64,000 nucleotides of DNA from an uncultured Paracoccaceae bacterium (GTDB taxonomy: Bacteria > Pseudomonadota > Alphaproteobacteria > Rhodobacterales > Rhodobacteraceae): the NCBI GenBank assembly GCA_947489445.1, contig CANLDN010000002.1, forward strand, positions 69,501-133,500, written 5' to 3'. Of this stretch, positions 1-8,496 are shown piece after piece. The first letter of the stretch is position 1. Each line of letters starts with the position of its first letter. Under the pieces are notes generated by a model, which was not told the DNA's origin, ran no database searches, and worked only from the letters and a program-made list of their open reading frames with translations. Both the position numbers and the translations under genes were made by a program.

Positions 1-649
1 CAAGGATTGCCGCGCGGGCCTTATCCTGGTCTTTGAGTGCGCCTTTCAAGCTCGCGCTCATGACGCTTCCGAAGGCGACAGCGTTAACCCGGATGTTGTG
101 GGGGGCCAAGGCAACTGCCAAGGACCGGGTCATCTGATCGGAGGCTGCTGAACTGACCGAATAGGCCAGCAATTCAGGATGGGTGCGCCGTGCCGCGATG
201 GAACTGATGTTGACGATCGAACCAATAGGCCCGTCTGCATTGTCGCCCGCCTGCTTGATCATGCGCCTTGCCACGGCCTGGCTCATCCGCATTGCGGTCA
301 GCATGTTTTGTTGCAACAGATCTTCGGTAGAATTGTCTTCGGGGTCCAAGGGATCGGTGGTCATGACCTGCCGGGACGCATTGACCAGAATATCGACCCT
401 TTCGAACGCATCAATCGTGGCAGAGAGCAGGTTGGCTATTGTCAGCTTCTTGCGCAGATCGCCGGCGAAAATGCGGACATTTTCTTCTTTTTTGGCCTCC
501 TCGCCCATCTGATGGCAGAGGGTCTTTTCATCCATATCGGCAAAGATGACATTGGCGCCCATTTCGATAAAGTGCCGCCCGATGGCCAATCCCACACCGT
601 TTGCGGCACCGGTCACAATGGCGGTCTTGCCTGAAATCGAAAATGACAT
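1..649 (-). CDS. SDR-family oxidoreductase, C-terminus cut by window edge
   Basis: Reading the minus strand from the ATG at 649 gives an open frame of 216 codons that runs off the window. A GGGAG ribosome site lies just upstream. The N-terminus carries the Rossmann motif TGAANGVG (residues 13-20), followed by a middle region typical of FabG-like short-chain dehydrogenases (NISS at about 147-150, Tyr163). The family reduces or oxidises NAD(P)-linked alcohols and ketones in the cytoplasm; the substrate cannot be read from sequence. Oddity: the YxxxK catalytic motif reads Y-S-V-S-S (163-167), so the conserved lysine is serine. It may be a divergent or non-catalytic SDR. The family call is solid; the function is open. 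Confidence 0.85.
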   Translation of the reverse strand, partial: MSFSISGKTAIVTGAANGVGLAIGRHFIEMGANVIFADMDEKTLCHQMGEEAKKEENVRIFAGDLRKKLTIANLLSATIDAFERVDILVNASRQVMTTDPLDPEDNSTEDLLQQNMLTAMRMSQAVARRMIKQAGDNADGPIGSIVNISSIAARRTHPELLAYSVSSAASDQMTRSLAVALAPHNIRVNAVAFGSVMSASLKGALKDQDKARAAIL

Positions 650-670
650 TGTCGTCTCCCTGATCCGGCC

Positions 671-1642
671 CTAGCGTGTGGGACGGTTGGCGTGGATTAT
701 TTTGAACGCACCATTGCCGCCAATCGTGTCCACATTGCGGAAACTTTCCGACAAGGTCGTTTCATAAGGCAAATGACGGTTCGCCACCATCCAGAGCTTG
801 CCATCCGGCGCCAGCAGGCGGGCGGCTGCTTGGATAAAGCTACGGCCCAGCGATGGATCAGACGCACGACCGACGTGAAACGGTGGGTTCATGACGATCC
901 CATCAAACGCGGTTTCTGCAACGTAGTTGGTGGCATCGGCCCAATGAAATGTCACGCGCGGATCATCCACATTTCGTTTGGCACAGGCGACCGACAGCGC
1001 CTCTGCTTCGATCAGGTCAAGCGATTTGACGCTTTCGCGCGCCAGTACGGGACCAGCCAAATAGCCCCACCCTGCGCCAAGATCAGCCATGCGAGCCGGC
1101 AGCTTTGGCGGTAATGCGTCGGCCAACAACGCCGATCCCACGTCCACGGCGCCATCTGAAAATACACCTGCGGCGGTATAGAATCCATGTGGTCCCTTCG
1201 CGGGCGGTGGCGCTGCCCAATCGACGAAGGTGTCGGTGCCCGCGAACCAGAACAGTCGTCCATGCGCTTTGGTGATGGACGGAACATCGCCCAACACCTT
1301 GCGACATTCCTTGAACAGACCATCCACACCATCCGTTTTTTGCCCATCAACAATGACCAGATCAGCCTTGGCGCAAGCGGCAGCGACCATAGCGCGCGCC
1401 AGCGCCTTGGCGCGCGGGACGACAACAATCGCAACGGCGCAGTCATGCAAATCCTGCGCAACATCGTAACCGGCATTCTGCCAAGCGGCATAATCAGGAT
1501 AGAACCCATGCACGATCTGCAGGGCGTCCCGGGGCAAGCTCGAGACGTCATAGGTGGCTGGCGGGCGCATGACCGCAATGTTGCCGTTGGGCAACGCGAA
1601 TAGCCCATCATTCAGGGCAGTGCTGAGTCGGGATTGGGACAT
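671..1642 (-). CDS. rsmC: Class I SAM methyltransferase, RsmC-like (16S rRNA guanine N2)
   Basis: This 323-residue protein has a weak N-terminal half and a C-terminal methyltransferase domain. The SAM-binding loop DLGAGWGYL is at about 187-195 and the N2-guanine/N6-adenine type catalytic motif MNPPFH at about 251-256. The segment HGFYTAAGVFSDG just before the domain is typical of the RsmC/RlmG family, which methylates G1207 of 16S rRNA or G1835 of 23S rRNA. The duplicated-domain length fits RsmC. It lies 21 bases from the SDR gene and 24 bases from clpS, all on the same strand. The exact rRNA target is inferred from the family. Confidence 0.8.
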   Translation of the reverse strand: MSQSRLSTALNDGLFALPNGNIAVMRPPATYDVSSLPRDALQIVHGFYPDYAAWQNAGYDVAQDLHDCAVAIVVVPRAKALARAMVAAACAKADLVIVDGQKTDGVDGLFKECRKVLGDVPSITKAHGRLFWFAGTDTFVDWAAPPPAKGPHGFYTAAGVFSDGAVDVGSALLADALPPKLPARMADLGAGWGYLAGPVLARESVKSLDLIEAEALSVACAKRNVDDPRVTFHWADATNYVAETAFDGIVMNPPFHVGRASDPSLGRSFIQAAARLLAPDGKLWMVANRHLPYETTLSESFRNVDTIGGNGAFKIIHANRPTR

Positions 1643-1666
1643 CTGCGGGTGAATAGCGGGATGCCG

Positions 1667-2008
1667 CTATTCTTTCTCCATCGTGCATTGCAGCGGATGT
1701 TGATGGCGCTGGGCAAAATCCATGACCTGCGCCACTTTCGTTTCTGCAATCTCGTGACTGAATACGCCAACAACGGCGACACCCTTTTTATGGACGGTCA
1801 GCATCAGTTCGAACGACTGCGCATGGGACAGGCCAAAAAACCGTTCGAGCACGTGCACGACAAATTCCATCGGCGTGAAATCATCGTTCAGTATCAACAC
1901 CTTATAAAGTGGTGGGCGCTTGGTCTTGGGCTTGGTTTCAAGCACAACGCCAACATCACCGTCGTCATCGCCTTCTTTTTCCGCCATCATGTGAACGTCT
2001 GCCAGCAT
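1667..2008 (-). CDS. clpS: ATP-dependent Clp protease adaptor ClpS
   Basis: ClpS docks on the N-domain of ClpA and delivers N-degron substrates to ClpAP in the cytoplasm. The core is unmistakable: [20 protein letters not shown] followed by [10 protein letters not shown], and a C-terminal [10 protein letters not shown]. The NDD and the TPMEFV segment belong to the N-end-rule binding pocket. I prefer the ATG at 2008 (MLADVHMM) because CCGGGA lies about 8 bases upstream; the open frame extends to 2068 and ATGs at 1990 and 1987 are alternatives. The N-terminal acidic tail before KTKRPP is usual for alphaproteobacterial ClpS. clpA is not in this window. Confidence 0.93.
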   Translation of the reverse strand: MLADVHMMAEKEGDDDGDVGVVLETKPKTKRPPLYKVLILNDDFTPMEFVVHVLERFFGLSHAQSFELMLTVHKKGVAVVGVFSHEIAETKVAQVMDFAQRHQHPLQCTMEKE

Positions 2009-2291
2009 TAATATGTCCCGGTTGATAGCCGTTATATATAAGGCACATATGCCCCATGAAAACCCCAAGTGTTTATTAACATTTTCGCGGCGAGTTAGGG
2101 TGGTAAATCATCTATATGGGGGCATCATCGCAATGCATCACAACATCTGCTAAGAATTGGTTAACGAACACCCCAAAAGTCTTTGAATTTAGGGTATTTT
2201 CTGAGAATCAAACATATGCTAGCGTCGCCGCATAACAATAAGACCACCGGAAAAATTCGGGGTCACTGAGGCAGAAAAAGAGGCAAGCGAC

Positions 2292-3788
2292 GTGGCAAGT
2301 CGTCCGGGACAATTGGCCCTTATGGGGCTATTTCTATTCGCATTTATTTTATCAACCGTGTTTGCGCCGCAGCGCGCGAGCGCAGCACCTTACGCGGCCA
2401 TGGTCATGGACGCCCGCACGGGCGAGGTTTTGCATTCGCGCAATGCTGATACGCGCCTGCATCCTGCGTCACTGACGAAAATGATGACGCTTTACATCGC
2501 GTTTCAGGCGATTGAGCGGGGCGAGATCACGCTGGACACACCTGTCACGATCAGCCGTCTTGCCGCATCCGAGCCGCCATCGAAACTGGGTCTGCGTGAG
2601 GGCCAGACCATCCGCCTGCGCTATCTATTGCGCGCCGCCGCCGTAAAGTCTGCCAATGATGCGGCAACGGCCATTGCCGAGGCGATTTCTGGTTCTGAAT
2701 CCGCATTTGCCACCCGGATGAACCGCACAGCCGCCGCGATGGGTATGCGCAACACGACGTTCCGAAATGCCCACGGGTTGACCCAATCGGGCCATCTGTC
2801 CACCGCGCGCGACATGTCTGTCCTTGGACGCCACGTGATTTATGACTTCCCGCAGTACTATAACCTGTTTTCGCGTCGTTCTGCAGATGCGGGCATTGCT
2901 CGTGTGCGCCACACCAATCGCCGCTGGCTGGACGCTTATGAAGGTGGTGACGGCATCAAAACCGGCTACACCCGTGCGGCTGGGTTTAACCTAGTGGCCT
3001 CTGCCCAGCGCGGACAGGAACGGGTGATTGCCACGGTTTTTGGTGGGTCTTCGACAGCCGCGCGCAATGCACGTATCACCGAGTTGATGGATATGGGATT
3101 TAACCGCGCGCCGACGCGCGCGCGTATCCGTCAGCCCAATCCGCCAGCTGCGATGTTGTCTGGCACGCCAAGCAATTCCAATAGTGCCGCAGCCATACGT
3201 GGCAGCGCGGGGAAAATTGTGCGTGTGAACGGCCAGGTCACAACAAGTATCAGGCCCATCGCGCGGCCGGCGCCGGAAGCCGCACCTGCCGAAGAACTGC
3301 TTGTTGCAGCGGTCGACAGTGATGCGATCAACGCGCTGCTGGCCAGCGCCGTCGACGATGCATTGGCTGAGGCGCTGACAGAGCCAACCGCAGCCGAACC
3401 GCCTGCGCCGATACAGGTGGCGACCGCGACGCCTGCTGTCACACCGCGTTCACGCCCCGCACCCAACACAGAGCAAACGATTGTTGCCAGTGCAGCGCCC
3501 GTGGTCGAGACAGGGCCAGAAGTTGTTACCCGTATCTCAACCTCTGGTGGGCGGCATTGGGGCGTCAACGTGGGCCGCTATAACACCCGCTACGATGCGG
3601 AGCGTGTTTTGTTGCGCGTCGCGCTGAACGAGATGAGCACGCTGGACGGTTCACTGCGCCGTGTTGTGCAACGCTCTGGCGGGTTTGATGCGAATTTCAT
3701 GGGGCTAACGCGCGAAGGGGCTGATCTGGCCTGTCGTCGTCTACAGGCACGCGGTACGACCTGTTTCATGATCGGCTCTGAAGGGTAG
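2292..3788 (+). CDS. dacC: D-alanyl-D-alanine carboxypeptidase with C-terminal SPOR domain
   Basis: This is a periplasmic S11-family penicillin-binding protein (498 aa) that trims the terminal D-Ala of peptidoglycan pentapeptides. A signal peptide covers about residues 1-32. The catalytic motifs are all present: SLTK (60-63), SAN (120-122) and KTG (223-225). After the peptidase domain comes a Pro/Ala-rich linker (about 270-410), then a SPOR-like domain (NVGRYNTRYDAERVL) that in other proteins targets denuded septal glycan. It starts with GTG at 2292, preceded by a purine-rich AAAGAGG. The 283-base gap to clpS holds its promoter region, where I see no defined operator. The symbol is approximate; dacF-like naming is equally possible. 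Confidence 0.88.
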   Translation: MASRPGQLALMGLFLFAFILSTVFAPQRASAAPYAAMVMDARTGEVLHSRNADTRLHPASLTKMMTLYIAFQAIERGEITLDTPVTISRLAASEPPSKLGLREGQTIRLRYLLRAAAVKSANDAATAIAEAISGSESAFATRMNRTAAAMGMRNTTFRNAHGLTQSGHLSTARDMSVLGRHVIYDFPQYYNLFSRRSADAGIARVRHTNRRWLDAYEGGDGIKTGYTRAAGFNLVASAQRGQERVIATVFGGSSTAARNARITELMDMGFNRAPTRARIRQPNPPAAMLSGTPSNSNSAAAIRGSAGKIVRVNGQVTTSIRPIARPAPEAAPAEELLVAAVDSDAINALLASAVDDALAEALTEPTAAEPPAPIQVATATPAVTPRSRPAPNTEQTIVASAAPVVETGPEVVTRISTSGGRHWGVNVGRYNTRYDAERVLLRVALNEMSTLDGSLRRVVQRSGGFDANFMGLTREGADLACRRLQARGTTCFMIGSEG

Positions 3789-3799
3789 ATCCAAGCGGC

Positions 3800-4273
3800 T
3801 CAAACCGACTTATGCATTACGTTCCATTGCACCCCATCGGCATCGAAGTTGCGCAATGGCGCCCAATCGAGGCGTTTGAGCAGCCCTGTTGCTGTGTGGG
3901 TGGTGGTATAAAGATGCACGTGTCCTTGGGCTGCCGCATGACGCTCCAGCTCTTGTACTAGTCTTGACGCAAGGCCAGCGCCACGCATATCTGGCCGGAC
4001 ACAAAGACCGATGAGCCATGGTTCTTCATCCGGCCCACTGCCGTACGAATGCCGTTCCATGCTCACCGAACCGACGACCTGACCATCCGCCGTGAATGCC
4101 ACTAGCGCAGAAGGCGGCCCTGTCGGTCGGCATCGTGCCCGAAGATCTGCTTGCGCATCGCCGCGCCCATCCGACCCATAGTGATCAGGCCAGATGTCGC
4201 GAAAAAGTGCGGCAGTTACATGCGCCAGATCGGGCCGCTGGTAAAGCGGCGCGATCTGCACATCGGCAATCAC
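3800..4273 (-). CDS. GNAT family N-acetyltransferase
   Basis: This 157-residue protein has the GNAT acetyl-CoA loop in VRPDMRGAGLASRLVQELE (about 95-113), after the beta strands VGSVSM and WLIGLCV. The family moves an acetyl group from acetyl-CoA to an amine; the acceptor is not readable here. Its start overlaps the stop of the upstream caspase-fold gene by four bases (ATGA at 4270-4273), so the two are likely translationally coupled. It converges with the D,D-carboxypeptidase gene. Confidence 0.82.
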   Translation of the reverse strand: MIADVQIAPLYQRPDLAHVTAALFRDIWPDHYGSDGRGDAQADLRARCRPTGPPSALVAFTADGQVVGSVSMERHSYGSGPDEEPWLIGLCVRPDMRGAGLASRLVQELERHAAAQGHVHLYTTTHTATGLLKRLDWAPLRNFDADGVQWNVMHKSV

Positions 4274-5724
4274 CGTCCGAAGGTGTCGGCCAATAGACGC
4301 GCTAATGTGGGCTGACTGATATAGCCCGTCGCGGGCAGGTTACTGCGCGTTTGATAGCGCGCGATGGCCCGCCGTGTGTCACGGTCAAACCGACCGTCCA
4401 CGCGCCCTGGTTCATACCCTAACTGCGCCAATCGGCTTTCAATCAGACGCGCCAGAACCGGGTTGATGTTCAATGCGCGCTCTTCGGCTTCGGCGTCCGC
4501 ATTGCTGAGCTCACCCAGTTTTTGGGTCGCTTCCTGAGCAAAAAGCCCCTCCGGATAGCGGTTCAGGTAGGCGCGGTAACCTGCTTCGTCCCCGCGCGCA
4601 CCGGTTTCTTCCCAATAGGCGCGATCAAGACGTTCGGCCTCTTCGCGTTCACGTTCTTCTTCGGCTTCAATTTCGGCCGCCCGCCGGCTGGCCTGCGCAT
4701 CGATCCGGTTGATCTGTTCGGCCGTCAGATATGATGTTTGGGTAAAGCCATTGGTTTGCTGCCAGTTGCGGATTGCACTGCGACTGCCGGGCCCAAAAAT
4801 GCCGTCAACACCTCGCGTGTTGTAGTCAAGTAATGTCAGGTTGCGCTGGATTGCACGGCGTTCGTTTCGCGTCAGGTTCAGTTCACGCTCTGTCAGTTCC
4901 GCAAGGCGTACCGGGTCACTTTCGATCTCGTCCAACCGGCGGCGTGCTTCTGCCGCGTAGGGGCTGTTGGGATAGTCGAACAGGAAATCGCGATAGGCGT
5001 CGGCGGTGTTCGCTTCTTGCGCATCGTTCCAAATAGGCAAGGTCGCATCAACCGTTGGCGCGCGTGGCGTATCTGTGTCCGGCTGCATAATCAGGGATTT
5101 GGGTTGATACCCCGCCTCTTGCAGCCAGCGCGCGTCGCGGGCGAAGGCCATCACGTCGCCGCCAGGCTGGGTCAATGCCTCTATCACGACACCATCTGTG
5201 ACGCTGGGTTCGCCGTACAAAACCGTGACACCTTGCGGGATATCCAGATTCCCGACTCCTTGACGCAGGTAATCACCGATAGCGCCGGTCGCATCCTGAT
5301 CGTAGCCAAGGATCAGGACCGCCTGACCGGGCGTACGGGCCAGCACAGACAGGATACTGTCCACGGATGCGGTGGCCCGCAGATCAAAAAGCGTTGGTTG
5401 TTCGCTATTGGCCGCCAAAAGCCATGTGCGGCTGCCATCTGTCACAAACCGCCCCGCGAGCCCGACCACCAGGCGGTCGGCATCTTCGGCCTCTTCCGCG
5501 AAACGGGCCATCAATCGGCGCATATCACCAGAGCTGCCATTGGACAGCGTACTGACCGCATAACCCGCATCACGCAATGCGTCGGCTGAGTTTAGCACAT
5601 CGTTCGCATTGCTGACGCGCCGCAGTTCCTGATACCGCTCTACCCCCATCAGCAAGGCCGCATCGTCAGCGGCAGCGGGTAGAGCAAGGGCCATTAGCGC
5701 CGCACTTAGGGTTAGTTTACGCAT
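4270..5724 (-). CDS. Secreted caspase-fold pseudoprotease with two peptidoglycan-binding modules
   Basis: This 484-residue protein has a signal peptide (1-19), then a region resembling the caspase p20 fold (ALLMGVERYQELRRVSNANDV, DALRDAGYAV, RLVVGLAGRFVTDG, AVLILGYDQDA). Two repeats follow, each a YPxxxxAxEA helical segment (YRDFLFDYPNSPYAAEA; YRAYLNRYPEGLFAQEA) with a PG_binding_1 domain (NTRGVDGIFGPGSRSAIRNW; PGRVDGRFDRDTRRAIARYQ). A charged coiled stretch of Glu/Arg lies at about 355-375. The positions where active caspases carry His and Cys read LAGRF and ILGYD, and the whole protein contains no Cys and no His, so it cannot be a Cys protease. A periplasmic wall-binding scaffold is inferred. 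It is coupled to the downstream GNAT gene. Confidence 0.75.
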   Translation of the reverse strand: MRKLTLSAALMALALPAAADDAALLMGVERYQELRRVSNANDVLNSADALRDAGYAVSTLSNGSSGDMRRLMARFAEEAEDADRLVVGLAGRFVTDGSRTWLLAANSEQPTLFDLRATASVDSILSVLARTPGQAVLILGYDQDATGAIGDYLRQGVGNLDIPQGVTVLYGEPSVTDGVVIEALTQPGGDVMAFARDARWLQEAGYQPKSLIMQPDTDTPRAPTVDATLPIWNDAQEANTADAYRDFLFDYPNSPYAAEARRRLDEIESDPVRLAELTERELNLTRNERRAIQRNLTLLDYNTRGVDGIFGPGSRSAIRNWQQTNGFTQTSYLTAEQINRIDAQASRRAAEIEAEEEREREEAERLDRAYWEETGARGDEAGYRAYLNRYPEGLFAQEATQKLGELSNADAEAEERALNINPVLARLIESRLAQLGYEPGRVDGRFDRDTRRAIARYQTRSNLPATGYISQPTLARLLADTFGR

Positions 5725-5739
5725 GACGCATCTCCTTGT

Positions 5740-6936
5740 TCATGTCTCATAAGTTCGCCGATCCTCAATCACGAGGCCATCGCGCGGTAGTGTTCCGGGG
5801 GCACAAAATGTCACTTCACCCTTTAGCTTCAGAATGTCTTGGACGGCAGCGGTGATGGTGGTTTCGTCCAGCCCGTCACCTTCGATTTGGACGATCATCT
5901 TGTCGGTGTCGCCATCGCGATCCGCGATCACCCGCGCCCGGTCGGCACCAGTTTTCCTGACCAGATCGGCCACCTGTTCAGGGCGTACGAACATGCCCTT
6001 GATCTTGGTGGTTTGGTCAGCGCGGCCCATCCAGCCCTTGATGCGCATGTTGGTACGCCCGCAGGGACTTGGACCATCCATAACGGCGCTCATGTCGCCG
6101 GTGGCAAAACGGATCAGGGGGTAGTCGGGGTTCAGCGATGTAACAACGATTTCGCCGACCTCCCCCGTTGGAACCGGGTCACCGGTGCCGGGTGTGACAA
6201 TTTCGATGATCACCCCTTCGTCCACGACCATGCCCGCACCCTCAGCCGTTTCATAAGCCAGATGGCCCAGATCGGCGGTTGCGTAGCATTGCATGCAGGT
6301 GATGCCCCGGTCGGTGTAATACTGGCGCAACTGCGGGAACAACGCGCCGCCGGAAACTGCGGCTTTGGTAATCTTCAACGGCACACCCATTTCATCAGCT
6401 TTTTCAAGGATCACTTTGAGGTAATCGGGCGTGCCTGCATAGGCCGTGCTTCCGATATCGGCGGCAGCCCGCACTTGCAGCTCTGTTTGGCCAGTGCCAG
6501 CGGGTAAGATTTTGGCCCCGACCGCGCGCGCGCCGTTTTCGAACATGGTTCCGGCGGGGGTCAGATGATAGCCAAAACAGTTTTGCACGATGTCATCCTT
6601 GCCGATCCCGCAAGCATGTAGAAAACGGCCAAAGCGCCACCAGTCATGAGACGACCCCCCCGGTTCGTAAATCGGCCCGGGCGATTGAAAGACATGCGTG
6701 ATGTTGGACGTGTGGATGCCACCAAATGGGGGCTGTTCCTTTTGCCAATCGCTCAGCTCGGATTTGCGCAGAACGGGAAATTTGGTGAGATCGGAAAGCG
6801 TGTTAACGGCAATATCTGGCAGGCATGACCCATCCTTGTCACGAACAATCGCAACCTGCGCAGCAAGAGCAGCCAGTTGTGCTGCCTCCCGTTCTGCCGG
6901 GGCGCGTGTTTCCAGATCATCATAATGGATCGTCAT
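5740..6936 (-). CDS. PaaK-like AMP-dependent CoA ligase
   Basis: The protein resembles phenylacetate-CoA ligases of the ANL superfamily. SDWQKEQPPFGG is typical of the N-terminus, YATADLGHLAYE replaces the usual adenylate motif, and the C-terminal hinge region reads RFATGDMS, GWMGRADQTTKIKGMFV and PEQVADLV. Such enzymes activate an aromatic or branched acid to its acyl-CoA through an acyl-AMP. I chose the ATG at 6936 because AGGAG sits 6 bases before it; an upstream in-frame codon at 6957 lacks a ribosome site. The length (398 aa) is slightly short for PaaK (about 430). The substrate is unknown. No paa genes flank it, so a phenylacetate role should not be assumed. Confidence 0.8.
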   Translation of the reverse strand: MTIHYDDLETRAPAEREAAQLAALAAQVAIVRDKDGSCLPDIAVNTLSDLTKFPVLRKSELSDWQKEQPPFGGIHTSNITHVFQSPGPIYEPGGSSHDWWRFGRFLHACGIGKDDIVQNCFGYHLTPAGTMFENGARAVGAKILPAGTGQTELQVRAAADIGSTAYAGTPDYLKVILEKADEMGVPLKITKAAVSGGALFPQLRQYYTDRGITCMQCYATADLGHLAYETAEGAGMVVDEGVIIEIVTPGTGDPVPTGEVGEIVVTSLNPDYPLIRFATGDMSAVMDGPSPCGRTNMRIKGWMGRADQTTKIKGMFVRPEQVADLVRKTGADRARVIADRDGDTDKMIVQIEGDGLDETTITAAVQDILKLKGEVTFCAPGTLPRDGLVIEDRRTYET

Positions 6937-7462
6937 CGCTTTCTCCTGTTCTTGCACCGCTTCATGGTGGCGGGTCGAACAGTGAAAAGCTAGGGGCGAT
7001 CAAAGTGATATACGATATCAGATGCATTCGCCCCGTCACGGGGCAGTGGTTGCTGCGCCGTGCGGTGTTTGTGTCTGGTACCCCTAATGCACCGGCATCA
7101 TGCCCATGCCATCGTGTTCGACAATCGTATCCGGTTCGGGCGCGCGGCAAAGGAGACATCGGCTAACCGCAATTTCGCGTCGAGCTCATTGTCGCAGCCT
7201 TCCTCATGGTCCAGCGCCAAGCCCTGCGCCGCGGTCACGTCCGCATCGGTCCAATATCGTTGCGGAGACCCAAGTCGTTGATAGGCAAGTGTCGTGTCAT
7301 AGTTTTCGAATACGCCAGGTGGGCTTCTGTCATTAGGCCAAACGTGAACCATCGCGACTTCGGTCTCAAGCAAGACTTTGAGGCAGAGACCGCCAAAATC
7401 CTGTTTCAGCAGAATGATCGATCCTAAAGGTGAGCGCGCAGCGCGCACCCAGTTCGCCGCAA
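6937..7462. other. Gene-poor stretch with a perfect palindrome and an unassigned open frame
   Basis: These 526 bases lie between the CoA ligase and the AraC gene. A perfect hairpin GCCCCGT-C-ACGGGGC is at 7030-7044, about 95 bases upstream of the ligase start. A minus-strand open frame runs through to a stop at 7098; its last roughly 120 codons lie beyond the araC stop. It includes VWPNDRSPPGVFENYDTTLA and CDNELDAKLRLADVSFAAR. It has no clear ribosome site and I do not recognise the product. It could be a gene remnant or a short real gene. Confidence 0.4.
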
Positions 7463-8353
7463 CTAGTTTACAATCCTTACCTGTGCGGGCGTATGTCCCG
7501 TCACCTTCTTGAAGGCCGTCCAGAAATACGACGTATTCCGAAATCCGCAGCATCGCGCGACTTCTGCGAGTGGTAGGTTTGAGTGGATTAACAGACGCTC
7601 TGCACGTGCGCAGCGACGCTCCAGTACATATCTGGCTGGCGTTACTCCCAAAGCAGCTTTGAAACCGCGACTGAATTGCGTGACGCTGAGAAACGCAACA
7701 GCGGCGAGGTCTGCGACGCAAATGGGATCGGACATATGGGTCTCGATATAGTCGATAACACGGCGGATGCGCACATCGCCAATGGCTCTGGCCGGGGCCA
7801 GTTGCTGGTTTGGATTTGCTTCGGCCAATAGCTGACCGATCATGTGCAGCCAGAGTCCGTCGATCATCAGATGCGTGGCCGGGTCATCAAACTGGGCCAG
7901 ATTCCACATATCCTGTAAGGCCGCAAAAGCAGTCGCAGAGTACCTGAATTGGGCTGAGAACGTTTCGAGCGCGCTAAAGGGCAAACCTCGTTCATCAAGC
8001 AGCGATTTTAGCCGGGCCTCGGGGACGAAGGCGATCCGCAGGTGTAGCGCCGGAATACGAAACTGGCATTCCTGATTGGGGGGCTGAATGTCGAGGAAAC
8101 CAGGATGAAGCTGATGCCGCCGCCACCCATCGCCAAAATCAATATCAGCAACGCCGCCGCCGGCAACGCCAGATACAAACGGAATCTCGGGCAAGGCAGG
8201 ATCCACGGCCTCGATCGCATCTTGCCGAACATCCATAAAACTCAGCCCAAAGCTGCCACCCTGCCGGACATCCTGATCGAAACCGGCGTAGTCGGAATTT
8301 TGGTAGAAATCAGTAAACGTATCCATATTTGCCGTGGCTGCCTGTATCACCAC
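7463..8353 (-). CDS. AraC-family transcriptional regulator
   Basis: This 296-residue protein has an N-terminal sensor-like part and a C-terminal pair of helix-turn-helix motifs. The first is near VADLAAVAFLSVTQFSRGFK and the second is LAEVARCCGFRNTSYFWTAF followed by KKVTGHTPAQVR, the AraC signature. It is divergent from the RND adaptor gene with about 140 bases between, so control of that efflux operon is a reasonable inference. The frame opens with GTG at 8353; the ATG at 8326 (MDTFTDFYQ) is an alternative start. Confidence 0.88.
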   Translation of the reverse strand: MVIQAATANMDTFTDFYQNSDYAGFDQDVRQGGSFGLSFMDVRQDAIEAVDPALPEIPFVSGVAGGGVADIDFGDGWRRHQLHPGFLDIQPPNQECQFRIPALHLRIAFVPEARLKSLLDERGLPFSALETFSAQFRYSATAFAALQDMWNLAQFDDPATHLMIDGLWLHMIGQLLAEANPNQQLAPARAIGDVRIRRVIDYIETHMSDPICVADLAAVAFLSVTQFSRGFKAALGVTPARYVLERRCARAERLLIHSNLPLAEVARCCGFRNTSYFWTAFKKVTGHTPAQVRIVN

Positions 8354-8496
8354 GACTATTCCACTGTCTGGCGCTCATGTCATTTTAATTTTCAACTCAT
8401 TCATTTTGACTTTTGACCTTATGGCGACAAAATTCTTTGCCGCCATCACCCGCCGTCCTAGGTGTCCCAAAGCGTTTAACAAAAAGGGGCGCGCGC

